This document shows, piece by piece, positions 7,834 through 15,125 of a stretch of 29,295 bases of DNA. The notes under the pieces are model-generated. The model had not been told where the DNA came from, made no database searches, and saw only the letters and a list, made by a program, of their open reading frames with translations. The stretch is taken from positions 1-29,295 of the forward strand of contig JBAWZA010000024.1 of NCBI GenBank assembly GCA_037143335.1. Reading direction: 5' to 3'. Source of the stretch: PALSA-1296 sp037143335 (GTDB lineage Bacteria > Bacteroidota > Ignavibacteria > Palsa-1295). Numbering within the stretch: the stretch's first letter is position 1; each line of letters opens with the position of its first letter. The position numbers and the translations under genes were made by a program.

Positions 7834-9630
7834 ATGAAGAAATTTACAATTGATTCGGAGCTTCTCTATAACGCGAAGCGCGAAGGATTCAGCGATAAAC
7901 AGATAGCCGAAATATTCAAGGTTTCCGAATCTGAAGTCCGCACTGAACGCAAGCGATTGGGGCTTGTCCCCGTATTTAAGACTGTTGATACCTGCGCTGC
8001 CGAATTTGCCGCCGAGACCCCTTACCACTACTCCACCTACGAAGAAGAAAACGAGTCCGTCCGGACGAACAAGAAAAAAGTCGTCATCTTAGGCGGCGGT
8101 CCGAACCGCATCGGCCAGGGAATCGAGTTCGATTACTGCTGCGTCCATGCAGCGCAAGCTCTCGCCGAAGAAGGGTACGAGACGATCATGATTAATTGTA
8201 ATCCCGAAACGGTCTCGACGGATTATGATACGTGCACAAAACTTTATTTCGAGCCGCTGACTTTTGAAGATGTGATGAACATCTTAGATCATGAAAAACC
8301 AGATGGTGTGATCGTAACTTTCGGCGGACAGACACCACTCAAACTTGCAAAGCAACTCGAAGCCGCTGGCGTGCCAATACTTGGTACGGCTCCAGACAAC
8401 ATTGACCTCGCAGAAGATAGAAAACGTTTTGGCGAGTTGATTGATAAACTCGGGATCAAATGCCCTCCTTATGGAACCGCCACTACAGAGGCAGAAGCAG
8501 TTGCCGTTGCTGATTCCATCGGATATCCTGTGCTCGTGCGACCATCGTATGTGCTCGGGGGTAGGTCAATGGAAATATGCTACCGCCCGGAAGCAGTTGC
8601 AGAATATATGGCAAGCGCAAAGGGAGTGAGTCATGAACGTCCAGTTCTTATTGATAGATTTTTAGAAGATGCATACGAATTCGATGTTGATGCCATTCGC
8701 GATAGATTAGGCAAGGTTATCATCGGTGGAGTGATGCAGCACATCGAAGAGGCAGGCATTCACTCTGGCGATTCATCAAGCGTGATTCCGCCCTATGACA
8801 CAAGCGATGAAGTCTATAATCTCATCATTGACTATACTCGGATGCTTGCGAATGCATTGAATGTAATTGGTCTTATCAATATTCAGTTCGCCGTGAAGGA
8901 CGGAACGGTGTATGTACTCGAAGTAAATCCTCGCGCAAGTCGCACGGTGCCGTTTGTCTCGAAGGCTACTGGCAGACCGCTTGCGAAGATCGCCGCGAAA
9001 ATTATGTCCGGAAGATTACTCAGCGAATTTGAAGTAGAAGATTTTAATAAACACACCGCATTCGTAGCAATCAAAGAGTCTGTTTTCCCGTTTGACAAAT
9101 TTCCACGCGTGAAAATGTTTTTAGGACCAGAGATGCGTTCGACGGGTGAGGTCATGGGATCGGGTGCAGATTTTGGTGAAGCGATTCTGAAATCGCATCT
9201 TGCCGCGGGTATCAAGATTCCGACTGAGGGAACAATTTTTATTTCTCTTCGCGATCAAGATAAAAAAGACAAAACTGCCGAGATCATTCGCGGATTTCAT
9301 AACTTAGGTTTTTCGATTATCGCCACGAGCGGTACTACGAAGTATCTCAGAGATCACAACATTCCTGCTGAGAGCGTGAATAAAGTTTCTGATGGTCGCC
9401 CGAATATCATCGATGCCATTAAGAATGGTGATGTGCAATTAGTCATCAATACTCCGAGCGGAGAAATATCTCGTATCGCTGAGTACGAGATTGGTTGGTC
9501 AGCACTTGCCTATAAAGTCCCATTCATTACGACACTCTCCGCCGCCGCATCTATCGTGAGCGCTGTAAAGTCGCTTCGCAAAGGCGAACATGTCGTGAGA
9601 AGCATTCAGCAACTCCATTCAGAGTTGTAG
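7834..9630 (+). CDS. carB: Carbamoyl-phosphate synthase large subunit, C-terminal half (split CarB)
   Basis: 598 residues against about 1070 for an intact CarB. The N-terminus (LLYNAKREGFSDKQIAEIF ... RKRLGLVPVFKTVDTCAAEF) is the tail of the oligomerisation domain. The second ATP-grasp domain follows (about 75-455; GGGPNRIGQGIEFDYCCVH, MINCNPETVSTDYD, VRPSYVLGGRSMEI, NVIGLINIQFA, EVNPRASRTVPF); this is the half that phosphorylates carbamate. An MGS-like allosteric domain (about 464-598; IATSGTTKYL) ends the protein. The first ATP-grasp half is absent: the 175 bp upstream are non-coding and then the kinase gene runs the other way. Split CarB is known from Aquifex aeolicus and Methanocaldococcus jannaschii, so a functional two-polypeptide enzyme is the likeliest reading. 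No carA or carB N-terminal gene lies in the window. Confidence 0.93.
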   Translation: MKKFTIDSELLYNAKREGFSDKQIAEIFKVSESEVRTERKRLGLVPVFKTVDTCAAEFAAETPYHYSTYEEENESVRTNKKKVVILGGGPNRIGQGIEFDYCCVHAAQALAEEGYETIMINCNPETVSTDYDTCTKLYFEPLTFEDVMNILDHEKPDGVIVTFGGQTPLKLAKQLEAAGVPILGTAPDNIDLAEDRKRFGELIDKLGIKCPPYGTATTEAEAVAVADSIGYPVLVRPSYVLGGRSMEICYRPEAVAEYMASAKGVSHERPVLIDRFLEDAYEFDVDAIRDRLGKVIIGGVMQHIEEAGIHSGDSSSVIPPYDTSDEVYNLIIDYTRMLANALNVIGLINIQFAVKDGTVYVLEVNPRASRTVPFVSKATGRPLAKIAAKIMSGRLLSEFEVEDFNKHTAFVAIKESVFPFDKFPRVKMFLGPEMRSTGEVMGSGADFGEAILKSHLAAGIKIPTEGTIFISLRDQDKKDKTAEIIRGFHNLGFSIIATSGTTKYLRDHNIPAESVNKVSDGRPNIIDAIKNGDVQLVINTPSGEISRIAEYEIGWSALAYKVPFITTLSAAASIVSAVKSLRKGEHVVRSIQQLHSEL

Positions 9631-9735
9631 TGTCTGACTAACATCGAGTGATACGAGATGCTCCCAACGAAACTTTGTGATCAAGGTATAATGCATTTTC
9701 AATGGCTGAACAAATTTTTTTAAGGAGATTGGTTT

Positions 9736-9990
9736 ATGTACTGCAAATTTGCCCAATGCACCCTCAGAAATACACGCCATCATCACATATTAGCATGACT
9801 TTGGATCGTTACTCGAAAAGCCCGATACATATTTTGGGGCTTTTTACTATTTCTCGTAATTGTCCAGATTTATGCCAATTTTGGTCCGCTACCAGGATCG
9901 ACTGCCGAAATGGCATCGAGTGCACTTGCTTCTTACCTTCTCATAGCCCTTTTTGCATCGCTTTTAGAGAGAGTAGTGAGCAAGCAATGA
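9736..9990 (+). pseudogene. Small two-helix membrane protein ORF interrupted by in-frame UGA
   Basis: AAGGAG at 9722-9727 stands 8 bp before ATG 9736, one of the best ribosome-binding sites in the window. The frame encodes MYCKFAQCTLRNTRHHHI-LA, meets TGA at 9796-9798, and stays open for 63 more codons to TGA 9988. The part after the stop is clearly protein-like: a basic WIVTRKARY, a hydrophobic helix (FWGFLLFLVIVQIY), the loop NFGPLPGSTAEMA and a second helix (SYLLIALFASLL) with a basic end. The final TGA overlaps an in-frame ATG of the SOUL gene (ATGA). A TGG-to-TGA mutation is the simplest explanation; readthrough is possible. An inverted repeat AAAAGCCC/GGGCTTTT (9816-9846) before T-runs lies inside the frame. 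I do not recognise the family. Confidence 0.5.
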
Positions 9991-10646
9991 TTGGCACGAA
10001 GTTTGCACCTAATTTTCTGAAAAACAAAAGTATGTGTAGGTATTGGATATTATTTTTTGCAATTGTACTAGGAGGATGTAATTACGTGTCTATCGAGCAA
10101 CCAAAATTTCATGTGCTTGAAGGGGAAGACAATCTTCAGATCAGGCAGTATCAGCCGAGCATTATTGCAAAGACCGTTGTAGAATCCAGCGATATGGATA
10201 AGGCATCAAATGAGGGATTCCGCCGTATAGCAAAATTCATATTCGGTGATAATACTGCAAAAGGAAAAATTGCAATGACTGCACCGGTAACATCATCCGA
10301 AGAACGGTCCGAGAAGATCGCAATGACTGCGCCGGTAAGTATGCAGGTCACGGGCGGGAAATATGTCATAGCTTTTACCATGCCATCAAGTTATACTCTC
10401 GTAACACTTCCTTCACCGAATGACGATCGGGTAAAGATAGAACAACTCCCGGGAAAAAAGATGGCAGTCATAAAATATTCCGGTACATGGTCCCCCAAAC
10501 GGATGCAAGAAAAAAAAGATGAGCTACTGAATTGGCTCAGAGAGAAAAAACTAAAGCCGATTGGTGAAGTTATCTTCGCTCGTTACGATCCTCCGTGGAC
10601 ACCATGGTTCATGCGAACGAATGAAGTGCAAGTGGAAGTCGAGTAA
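9987..10646 (+). CDS. SOUL heme-binding family lipoprotein
   Basis: 219 residues from ATG 9987, or 204 from ATG 10032. Near the N-terminus a hydrophobic stretch ends in VLGGC, a lipobox, so the mature protein should be lipid-anchored. The rest is a SOUL domain: LQIRQYQPSIIAKT, GFRRIAKFIFGDN, then the motif KIAMTAPV, which occurs twice, SYTLVTLPSPNDDRVKI, and the C-terminal YDPPWTPWFMRTNEV. SOUL proteins are related to heme-binding protein 1; the bacterial role is unsettled. I favour 9987 because its ATG overlaps the stop of the preceding small ORF and gives a basic n-region; 10032 gives a more usual lipoprotein signal length. The open frame extends upstream to 9702, but that part is not protein-like. 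It converges with the glycosylase gene 11 bp away. Confidence 0.85.
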   Translation: MIGTKFAPNFLKNKSMCRYWILFFAIVLGGCNYVSIEQPKFHVLEGEDNLQIRQYQPSIIAKTVVESSDMDKASNEGFRRIAKFIFGDNTAKGKIAMTAPVTSSEERSEKIAMTAPVSMQVTGGKYVIAFTMPSSYTLVTLPSPNDDRVKIEQLPGKKMAVIKYSGTWSPKRMQEKKDELLNWLREKKLKPIGEVIFARYDPPWTPWFMRTNEVQVEVE

Positions 10647-10657
10647 TATCTGGTCTC

Positions 10658-11239
10658 TCAACCAAGTTGCTTGCCGATGATTTTTTGTAAGTCAGGAATA
10701 ACTTCCGATTCGAACCAGGGATTTTTCTTTTGCCAGATCTTATTCCTTGGCGATGGATGCACCAGTGGCAAATACGTTGGCAAGAACTCTTTGTACCTTC
10801 TAACATTTTCTGTTACCGAAGGCAGAAATTTATCACCAAGATAGAATTTCTGCGAATATTGCCCAATGAGAATTGTCAGTTTCACATCCGTCATCACTGC
10901 CAATAGTTGATGATGCCAAAGCGGAGCACACTCTGGTCTGGGAGGAAGATCGGCGCTTGCTTTTTTGCCGGGATAACAAAACCCCATTGGCATAAGCGCA
11001 AATAAGGATGGATCATAATATTGTTCTTTCTCCACGCCTAACCATCTTCTCAACTCTTTTCCGCTTTGATCATCCCACGGAATTCCACTTGTCTGTACTT
11101 TCTGTCCCGGTGCTTGCCCAATGATCAGAATCCTACTCGTTTTGCTGACAGAGAAAATTGGCTTCGGAGGATTCGGAAGAAATGATTGACACACCGTACA
11201 GGAGTTAACTTCATTGATAAGTAGTTGTATGTTTGTCAT
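10658..11239 (-). CDS. Uracil-DNA glycosylase superfamily protein
   Basis: 193 residues from ATG 11239 (MTNIQLLINEVNSC). A CxxC pair (CTVC) near the N-terminus is followed by the superfamily motif A, LIIGQAPGQKV, then PWDDQSGKELRRWLG, MGFCYPGKKASADLPPRPEC and LTILIGQYSQKFYL. The C-terminal motif is LVHPSPRN, whose His is conserved in UDG enzymes. It matches the short bacterial group usually annotated uracil-DNA glycosylase family protein, presumed to remove uracil or related lesions from DNA. Activity has not been shown for most members. The open frame extends 22 codons further upstream (to 11305), but those residues are not part of the family and would run into the TIR remnant. Confidence 0.85.
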   Translation of the reverse strand: MTNIQLLINEVNSCTVCQSFLPNPPKPIFSVSKTSRILIIGQAPGQKVQTSGIPWDDQSGKELRRWLGVEKEQYYDPSLFALMPMGFCYPGKKASADLPPRPECAPLWHHQLLAVMTDVKLTILIGQYSQKFYLGDKFLPSVTENVRRYKEFLPTYLPLVHPSPRNKIWQKKNPWFESEVIPDLQKIIGKQLG

Positions 11240-11284
11240 GGGTAGCCGATTAAACAAATTAGACTGACTGATTACTCCACTTCG

Positions 11285-11292
11285 TATCTTTG
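11285..11292 (+). promoter_or_regulatory. TAnnTTTG promoter element before the TIR remnant
   Basis: TATCTTTG ends 6 bp before the ATG at 11299. The spacing is almost the same as at the carB half-gene, so a leaderless transcript is again plausible. It could also drive the downstream SDR gene, which starts in the overlap with the remnant's stop codon. Confidence 0.4.
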
Positions 11293-11298
11293 CAGTCC

Positions 11299-11406
11299 AT
11301 GCCAAGCGACATCTTCATCTCATACTCCTCAAAGGACAAAGAAAAAGCTGACCAGCTTTCGGAGCTATCTGCCCCGTGGGATTCTATTAATAAGAATAAT
11401 ATATGA
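11299..11406 (+). pseudogene. TIR-domain N-terminal remnant
   Basis: A 35-codon frame begins MPSDIFISYSSKDKEKADQL. This is the first strand and helix of a bacterial TIR domain (consensus DIFISYSxxDKExA). After about 23 residues the similarity stops, and the frame ends at TGA 11404. The rest of the TIR domain (normally about 130 residues) is absent; the SDR gene begins in the overlapping ATGA. Its own TAnnTTTG element remains. The likely history is deletion of the body of a TIR protein, leaving promoter and start codon joined to the SDR gene. As translated it could serve as a short upstream ORF. Functional TIR activity is not possible. Confidence 0.6.
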
Positions 11407-12890
11407 AAGCAAAACCCGAGGGTGAATTTCCGTTACTATCACCTCTTATCCTGCTTACAGGTGCGACGGGATATGTAGGTGGGAGGCTGCTTAGAATTCT
11501 TGAGCGGGAGGGATATCGCATTCGTTGTATTGCACGCCATCCTGAGTATCTTAAAGACAAAGTATCAGCAGCTACCGATATTTCTCAAGGCGATGTAATG
11601 GACCGCGCAAGCTTAGAACGAGCGATGGTTGGCGTTACTATTGCATACTACCTTGTGCATTCAATGGGATCGAGCGGTTCGTTCGAAGAACAAGATAGAC
11701 TTGGAGCCCAGAACTTCTCAGAAGCGGCAAGCGCAGCAGGTGTTCAAAGAATAATCTATTTGGGTGGCTTGGGCGATGAAAGTCATGAACTTTCTCCTCA
11801 CTTGCGTAGCAGGCAGGAAGTTGGGAAGATATTGCGCAATTCAGGTATTCCAGTAGTTGAATTCCGTGCTTCAATTGTCATTGGCGCCGGAAGCTTATCG
11901 TTTGAGATGATTCGTTCACTTGTCGAAAGGCTTCCATTAATGGTAATCCCTAAATGGGCTGCAATGCCGGCACAACCAATCGCCATCGACGACCTGCTCT
12001 CATATCTGATAGCTGGTCTTGAAATTCCTGCTCTCAAGTCTCAAGTTTATGAGATAGGGGGATCAGATATTGTTTCCTATGCCGATATTATGAAAGCTTA
12101 TGCACGTAAACGAGGAGTGAAATTGCGAATGATCAGTGTCCCTGTTCTAACACCCTCTCTTTCAAGTCTCTGGCTGGCACTGATAACCCCGCTCTATGCT
12201 CGGATCGGGAGAAAGCTTATTCAAAGTATCGTGCATTCTACTATTGTTCATGATACAAGTGCTATAGAGATCTTCAATATTCATCCAGTTGGAATAGAGG
12301 CGGCTCTTGAGGGGGCTATTCAGAGTGAAGAAAAAGATTTCGCCGCTACGCGGTGGTCTAGTGCGCTTTCTTCGACGGGAGTTCACAGGTCCTGGGGAGG
12401 AGTACGTTTCGGATCACGATTAGTTGATTCTCGCATTGCCAAACTACCCATTTCAGCACCTGAAGCTTTCAAACCGATCGAACGAATCGGTGGCAAAACA
12501 GGATGGTACGCATGGAACAGGCTCTGGCAAATCAGAGGATTTTTAGACTCATTGATAGGTGGCGTTGGGTTGAGGCGAGGACGCTTAAGTTCTGAAAGAA
12601 TCCAAGTTGGGGACACACTGGATTTCTGGAGGGTAGAAGCCATTGAGCAAAACAGCTTGCTCAGGCTCTCGGCAGAAATGAAGCTGCCCGGTCGCGCCTG
12701 GCTGGAATTCGAGGTCACCGGCAACGACAAGAATTCAACAATACGTCAAACCGCAACATTTGATCCTCTTGGTATTATCGGTCTAGCATACTGGTATGCA
12801 CTCTACCCAATTCACCAATTTGTTTTTCAGGGAATGCTTGATGGCATTGTCAATGCGGCTTTGAAATCCGAAGATGTAAAGAAAAAATAA
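11403..12890 (+). CDS. SDR-family NAD(P)-binding protein with C-terminal DUF2867 domain
   Basis: 495 residues. The N-terminal Rossmann fold shows LILLTGATGYVGGRLL (about 17-32), the atypical SDR nucleotide-binding loop, then YYLVHSMGSSGSFEEQD and RIIYLGGLGDES; the catalytic Tyr-x3-Lys is not evident, as in NmrA-like atypical SDRs. The C-terminal part (from about 345: WGGVRFGSRLVDSRIAKL ... LDFWRVEAIEQNSLLRLSAEMKLPGRAWLEFEV ... GLAYWYALYPIHQFVF) is the DUF2867 domain that often follows this SDR. Substrate and pathway are unknown. The ATG overlaps the stop of the TIR remnant, so its original promoter or start context may have been replaced. No Shine-Dalgarno is visible. Confidence 0.88.
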   Translation: MKAKPEGEFPLLSPLILLTGATGYVGGRLLRILEREGYRIRCIARHPEYLKDKVSAATDISQGDVMDRASLERAMVGVTIAYYLVHSMGSSGSFEEQDRLGAQNFSEAASAAGVQRIIYLGGLGDESHELSPHLRSRQEVGKILRNSGIPVVEFRASIVIGAGSLSFEMIRSLVERLPLMVIPKWAAMPAQPIAIDDLLSYLIAGLEIPALKSQVYEIGGSDIVSYADIMKAYARKRGVKLRMISVPVLTPSLSSLWLALITPLYARIGRKLIQSIVHSTIVHDTSAIEIFNIHPVGIEAALEGAIQSEEKDFAATRWSSALSSTGVHRSWGGVRFGSRLVDSRIAKLPISAPEAFKPIERIGGKTGWYAWNRLWQIRGFLDSLIGGVGLRRGRLSSERIQVGDTLDFWRVEAIEQNSLLRLSAEMKLPGRAWLEFEVTGNDKNSTIRQTATFDPLGIIGLAYWYALYPIHQFVFQGMLDGIVNAALKSEDVKKK

Positions 12891-12997
12891 TTCACAAAGT
12901 TCAGTGAACTACATTTTTCTCCTACTTCAGTTAGTGCATTGCAAAATCGATGACTCACGGAATGATAAAGCACATACAGGAGTCTAATATTCTGCTA

Positions 12998-13831
12998 CTA
13001 TTTTTTATGTGGTGCGATTCGGTCACATAAATTGATCGCACTCTGAATAACAGCCGGAGTTCCTTGACCTGGAAATACAGTATCACCCACAAGATAAAAT
13101 TCGTGAACTGGTGTTACATTCGATTGCCAAGTCGGCATCCAATTCTTTACAGAATGGGCAATTCCTCCAACCCATCCGTTTGTGCGGTGTGTGTAAAAAG
13201 AAAAAGTACGAGGTGTACCCATCTCCAGCGATAGTTTCTTTGCATGTCTATATCCGGGTAGGAATTTGGTGAGGACGTGATCAAATCGTTCAAGGGCAGC
13301 GAGTTGCTCAGTTTCATATAATTCATTGTCCATCGCTAACCAACGTTCCGGATTTTTTTCGTGTGATGATACACTGATAGTGCGCCAACCTTCAGGGCTG
13401 CGAATTCTATCATCACGATGTGATAGTGATAGAAATAGCGAACCTTCCTGAGTGTGAAATTGGTGATAGAGCGAGCCTCCATCATCTAAAACATCTTCCA
13501 CTACCCCAGTCAGCATCAGCGCCCCCCATCGTGTTCCTTGAGGACGATCGGATGCTGTTATGATTTTTCGGCGCAATCGTTTTGGAACATTCCCGAATAG
13601 TGTCAATGTATCCCAGATCGTTGCATTGCTTATAACTCTTTTTGTCTGGTACGTCCTGCCTTTTGAATCTGTTAAGGTGAAGATCTTCTGCATTTCATCA
13701 AAATCAATTCGCTTCACCAATGATTTAAAACGAATCTCCCCTCCAGCGTTTACAAAATGCTCTTCCATTTTTCTGGAAAGCTCATAGAGGCCACCTTGAA
13801 CGTAATACGTATGCGCTTGGTGGATATTCAC
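12998..13831 (-). pseudogene. CrtI/CrtISO-like FAD oxidoreductase lacking its N-terminal half
   Basis: 277 residues from GTG 13831. The sequence aligns in order with the second half of phytoene desaturase/carotenoid isomerase-type amine oxidases: YYVQGGLYELSRKMEEHF, then GGEIRFKSLVKRI, a middle substrate region, and the C-terminal FAD motif FYLVGDTVFPGQGTPAVIQSA. Family members have about 490-520 residues and begin with a GxGxxG dinucleotide-binding fold, which is missing here. The frame stays open a short way upstream but is not protein-like, and an unrelated gene ends 7 bp before the GTG. Without the Rossmann fold it should not bind FAD, so a truncated remnant is the best reading. Expression of a separate domain cannot be excluded. 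Confidence 0.7.
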
Positions 13832-13838
13832 AGACTGA

Positions 13839-14939
13839 TTAATTATCCTCTCTTGGTTTCGGCTCGCTGGTTACGGGCACAAATTCTTCTTCTTCTTTGG
13901 TCACAGGAGATTTTTTATCCAGCAGAACCGAGGCTGGTTTGGGTTCAGCACTTGGAACCTCATTCTCCATTGATTTCAACTGCTCTTTGAATAATGCTTT
14001 TCTCTGTTCACGCTTCATTTTCGCTACGCGAAGTGCGGGGACTGATTGCTCAACTTTTTCGCCAGCGAGCTTGAGTGCATTGGTCACGTCGGAATCATGT
14101 TTGAACGCATCGGCGCAGGAAGAGATCGAGAGTGGATTATAGCCATGGGTAATAAATAGATCATGAGCAGTGCCACAGACACTATTAACGAGTGTTCCCA
14201 TCATTCCAATCGCTTTCAATGGATTAGTCTCAGTGCTGTCAAACGGAAATTTCTGCAGTTGGGCAGAGATGCGGTTGCCGAATGAGTTAATCATCCCAAT
14301 AAGTTCGGCTTTCGGAATATATTTTGCGTCTTTCAGTTTTGCAAATTCCGTAGTACGAGCAGAGCTAAAGCAGAGTAAGCTAAATCCTTCTAACCCAATT
14401 GTTTTCGGGCTCGGTGTGAATGTCTTTGCTTTTGTGTGTGATTGGGAGGCAATCATCTTATCAGAGGCTGTCTCGATTTGCTTTAATGTTTTCGTGTCAG
14501 GAGAAAAGAGTGACATGAAATCAATTCCAAGCCCGAAGCGAATCTCACCGTTATCGGTGAGAGCAAAACTTAGCGGGACGATGATCGAATCTAAGCCGAG
14601 AAAACTCATCTGCATGAAAATTCTCCCTTTTGATTGCAGAGAGTCATACTTGATCTTCAACACATTTACGGTGTCATATTTTTCGATTTGCATCTGGTCG
14701 CCTTCGATCACCTTCATCGAAGGCGATGATGTTGGCGGAGGCAACGGCATGAGATTCGAAATCCCCTCTGGTACTATGCTTTTACCTTTGTAACGAAGGT
14801 ACATGTGATCGGAAGTGATCCTGATGTGCATGGTTGAGCCAGCGATAATCGGAGACCATTCGTCGAAAATGCTCTGCTGAGTCTGAGCCTCTGCAAGAGA
14901 TGTGAAAACGAGTGCTAACGCAAGGATAAAATACTTCAT
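13839..14939 (-). CDS. Exported protein of unknown function
   Basis: 366 residues beginning with a signal peptide (MKYFILALALVFTSLAEAQ, cleavage expected after AEA). I do not recognise a family. The first part is beta-rich; a segment from about 200 (FAKLKDAKYIPKAELIGMI) to 300 looks helical; the last 60 residues are charged and rich in Pro, Glu and Lys (KREQRKALFKEQLKSMENE ... VTSEPKPREDN), which suggests an extended or disordered tail. There is no T9SS sorting domain and no lipobox, so a periplasmic location is likely. Five Cys residues are present outside the signal. It is divergent from bioB across 186 bp. Downstream it meets the truncated CrtI-like frame with only 7 bp between. Confidence 0.75.
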   Translation of the reverse strand: MKYFILALALVFTSLAEAQTQQSIFDEWSPIIAGSTMHIRITSDHMYLRYKGKSIVPEGISNLMPLPPPTSSPSMKVIEGDQMQIEKYDTVNVLKIKYDSLQSKGRIFMQMSFLGLDSIIVPLSFALTDNGEIRFGLGIDFMSLFSPDTKTLKQIETASDKMIASQSHTKAKTFTPSPKTIGLEGFSLLCFSSARTTEFAKLKDAKYIPKAELIGMINSFGNRISAQLQKFPFDSTETNPLKAIGMMGTLVNSVCGTAHDLFITHGYNPLSISSCADAFKHDSDVTNALKLAGEKVEQSVPALRVAKMKREQRKALFKEQLKSMENEVPSAEPKPASVLLDKKSPVTKEEEEFVPVTSEPKPREDN

Positions 14940-15048
14940 AAATTGTGCAAATGTTACGTCAAATTTGTAACGTATATGTTGGCTTTTAGTTGCACGGAAG
15001 GGGATTGCTCACTATGTTCGGAATGACACAATTCACGACCGAGACATA

Positions 15049-15067
15049 CCCCAATTTCTCATTGGGG
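15049..15067 (+). other. Leader hairpin upstream of bioB
   Basis: CCCCAAT (15049-15055) and ATTGGGG (15061-15067) form a perfect 7-bp stem with a TTCTC loop, 58 bp upstream of the bioB start. No T-run follows. It may be a leader structure or operator; I see no TTGTAAACC-type BirA site or BioR site here. Just upstream, TTCGGAATGACA (near 15018) recurs near 26094 and looks like a repeat fragment. Confidence 0.3.
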
Positions 15068-15125
15068 ACGGTTGCGGTTTCGGAATTGTTAAGTGTGCGC
15101 GAATTGTCAGTATTTTCATACGAAT

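Noticed and set aside
9816..9848. AAAAGCCC/GGGCTTTT inverted repeat with T-run as a carB terminator
   Set aside because: It lies within the small membrane-protein frame; it may be coincidental, so I mention it there and do not call it a terminator.
9702..10031. Long open frame upstream of the SOUL domain that would make a 314-residue protein
   Set aside because: The extra residues are not protein-like and overlap a better small ORF in another frame; the lipobox signal sets the start near 9987 or 10032.
12897..12909. AGTTC-AGT-GAACT hairpin after the SDR gene as a terminator
   Set aside because: Only 5 bp with a 3-nt loop, and the T-run begins several bases later.
14170..14793. 207-codon plus-strand ORF
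   Set aside because: It lies fully inside the exported-protein gene on the minus strand, lacks domain features and is a shadow frame.
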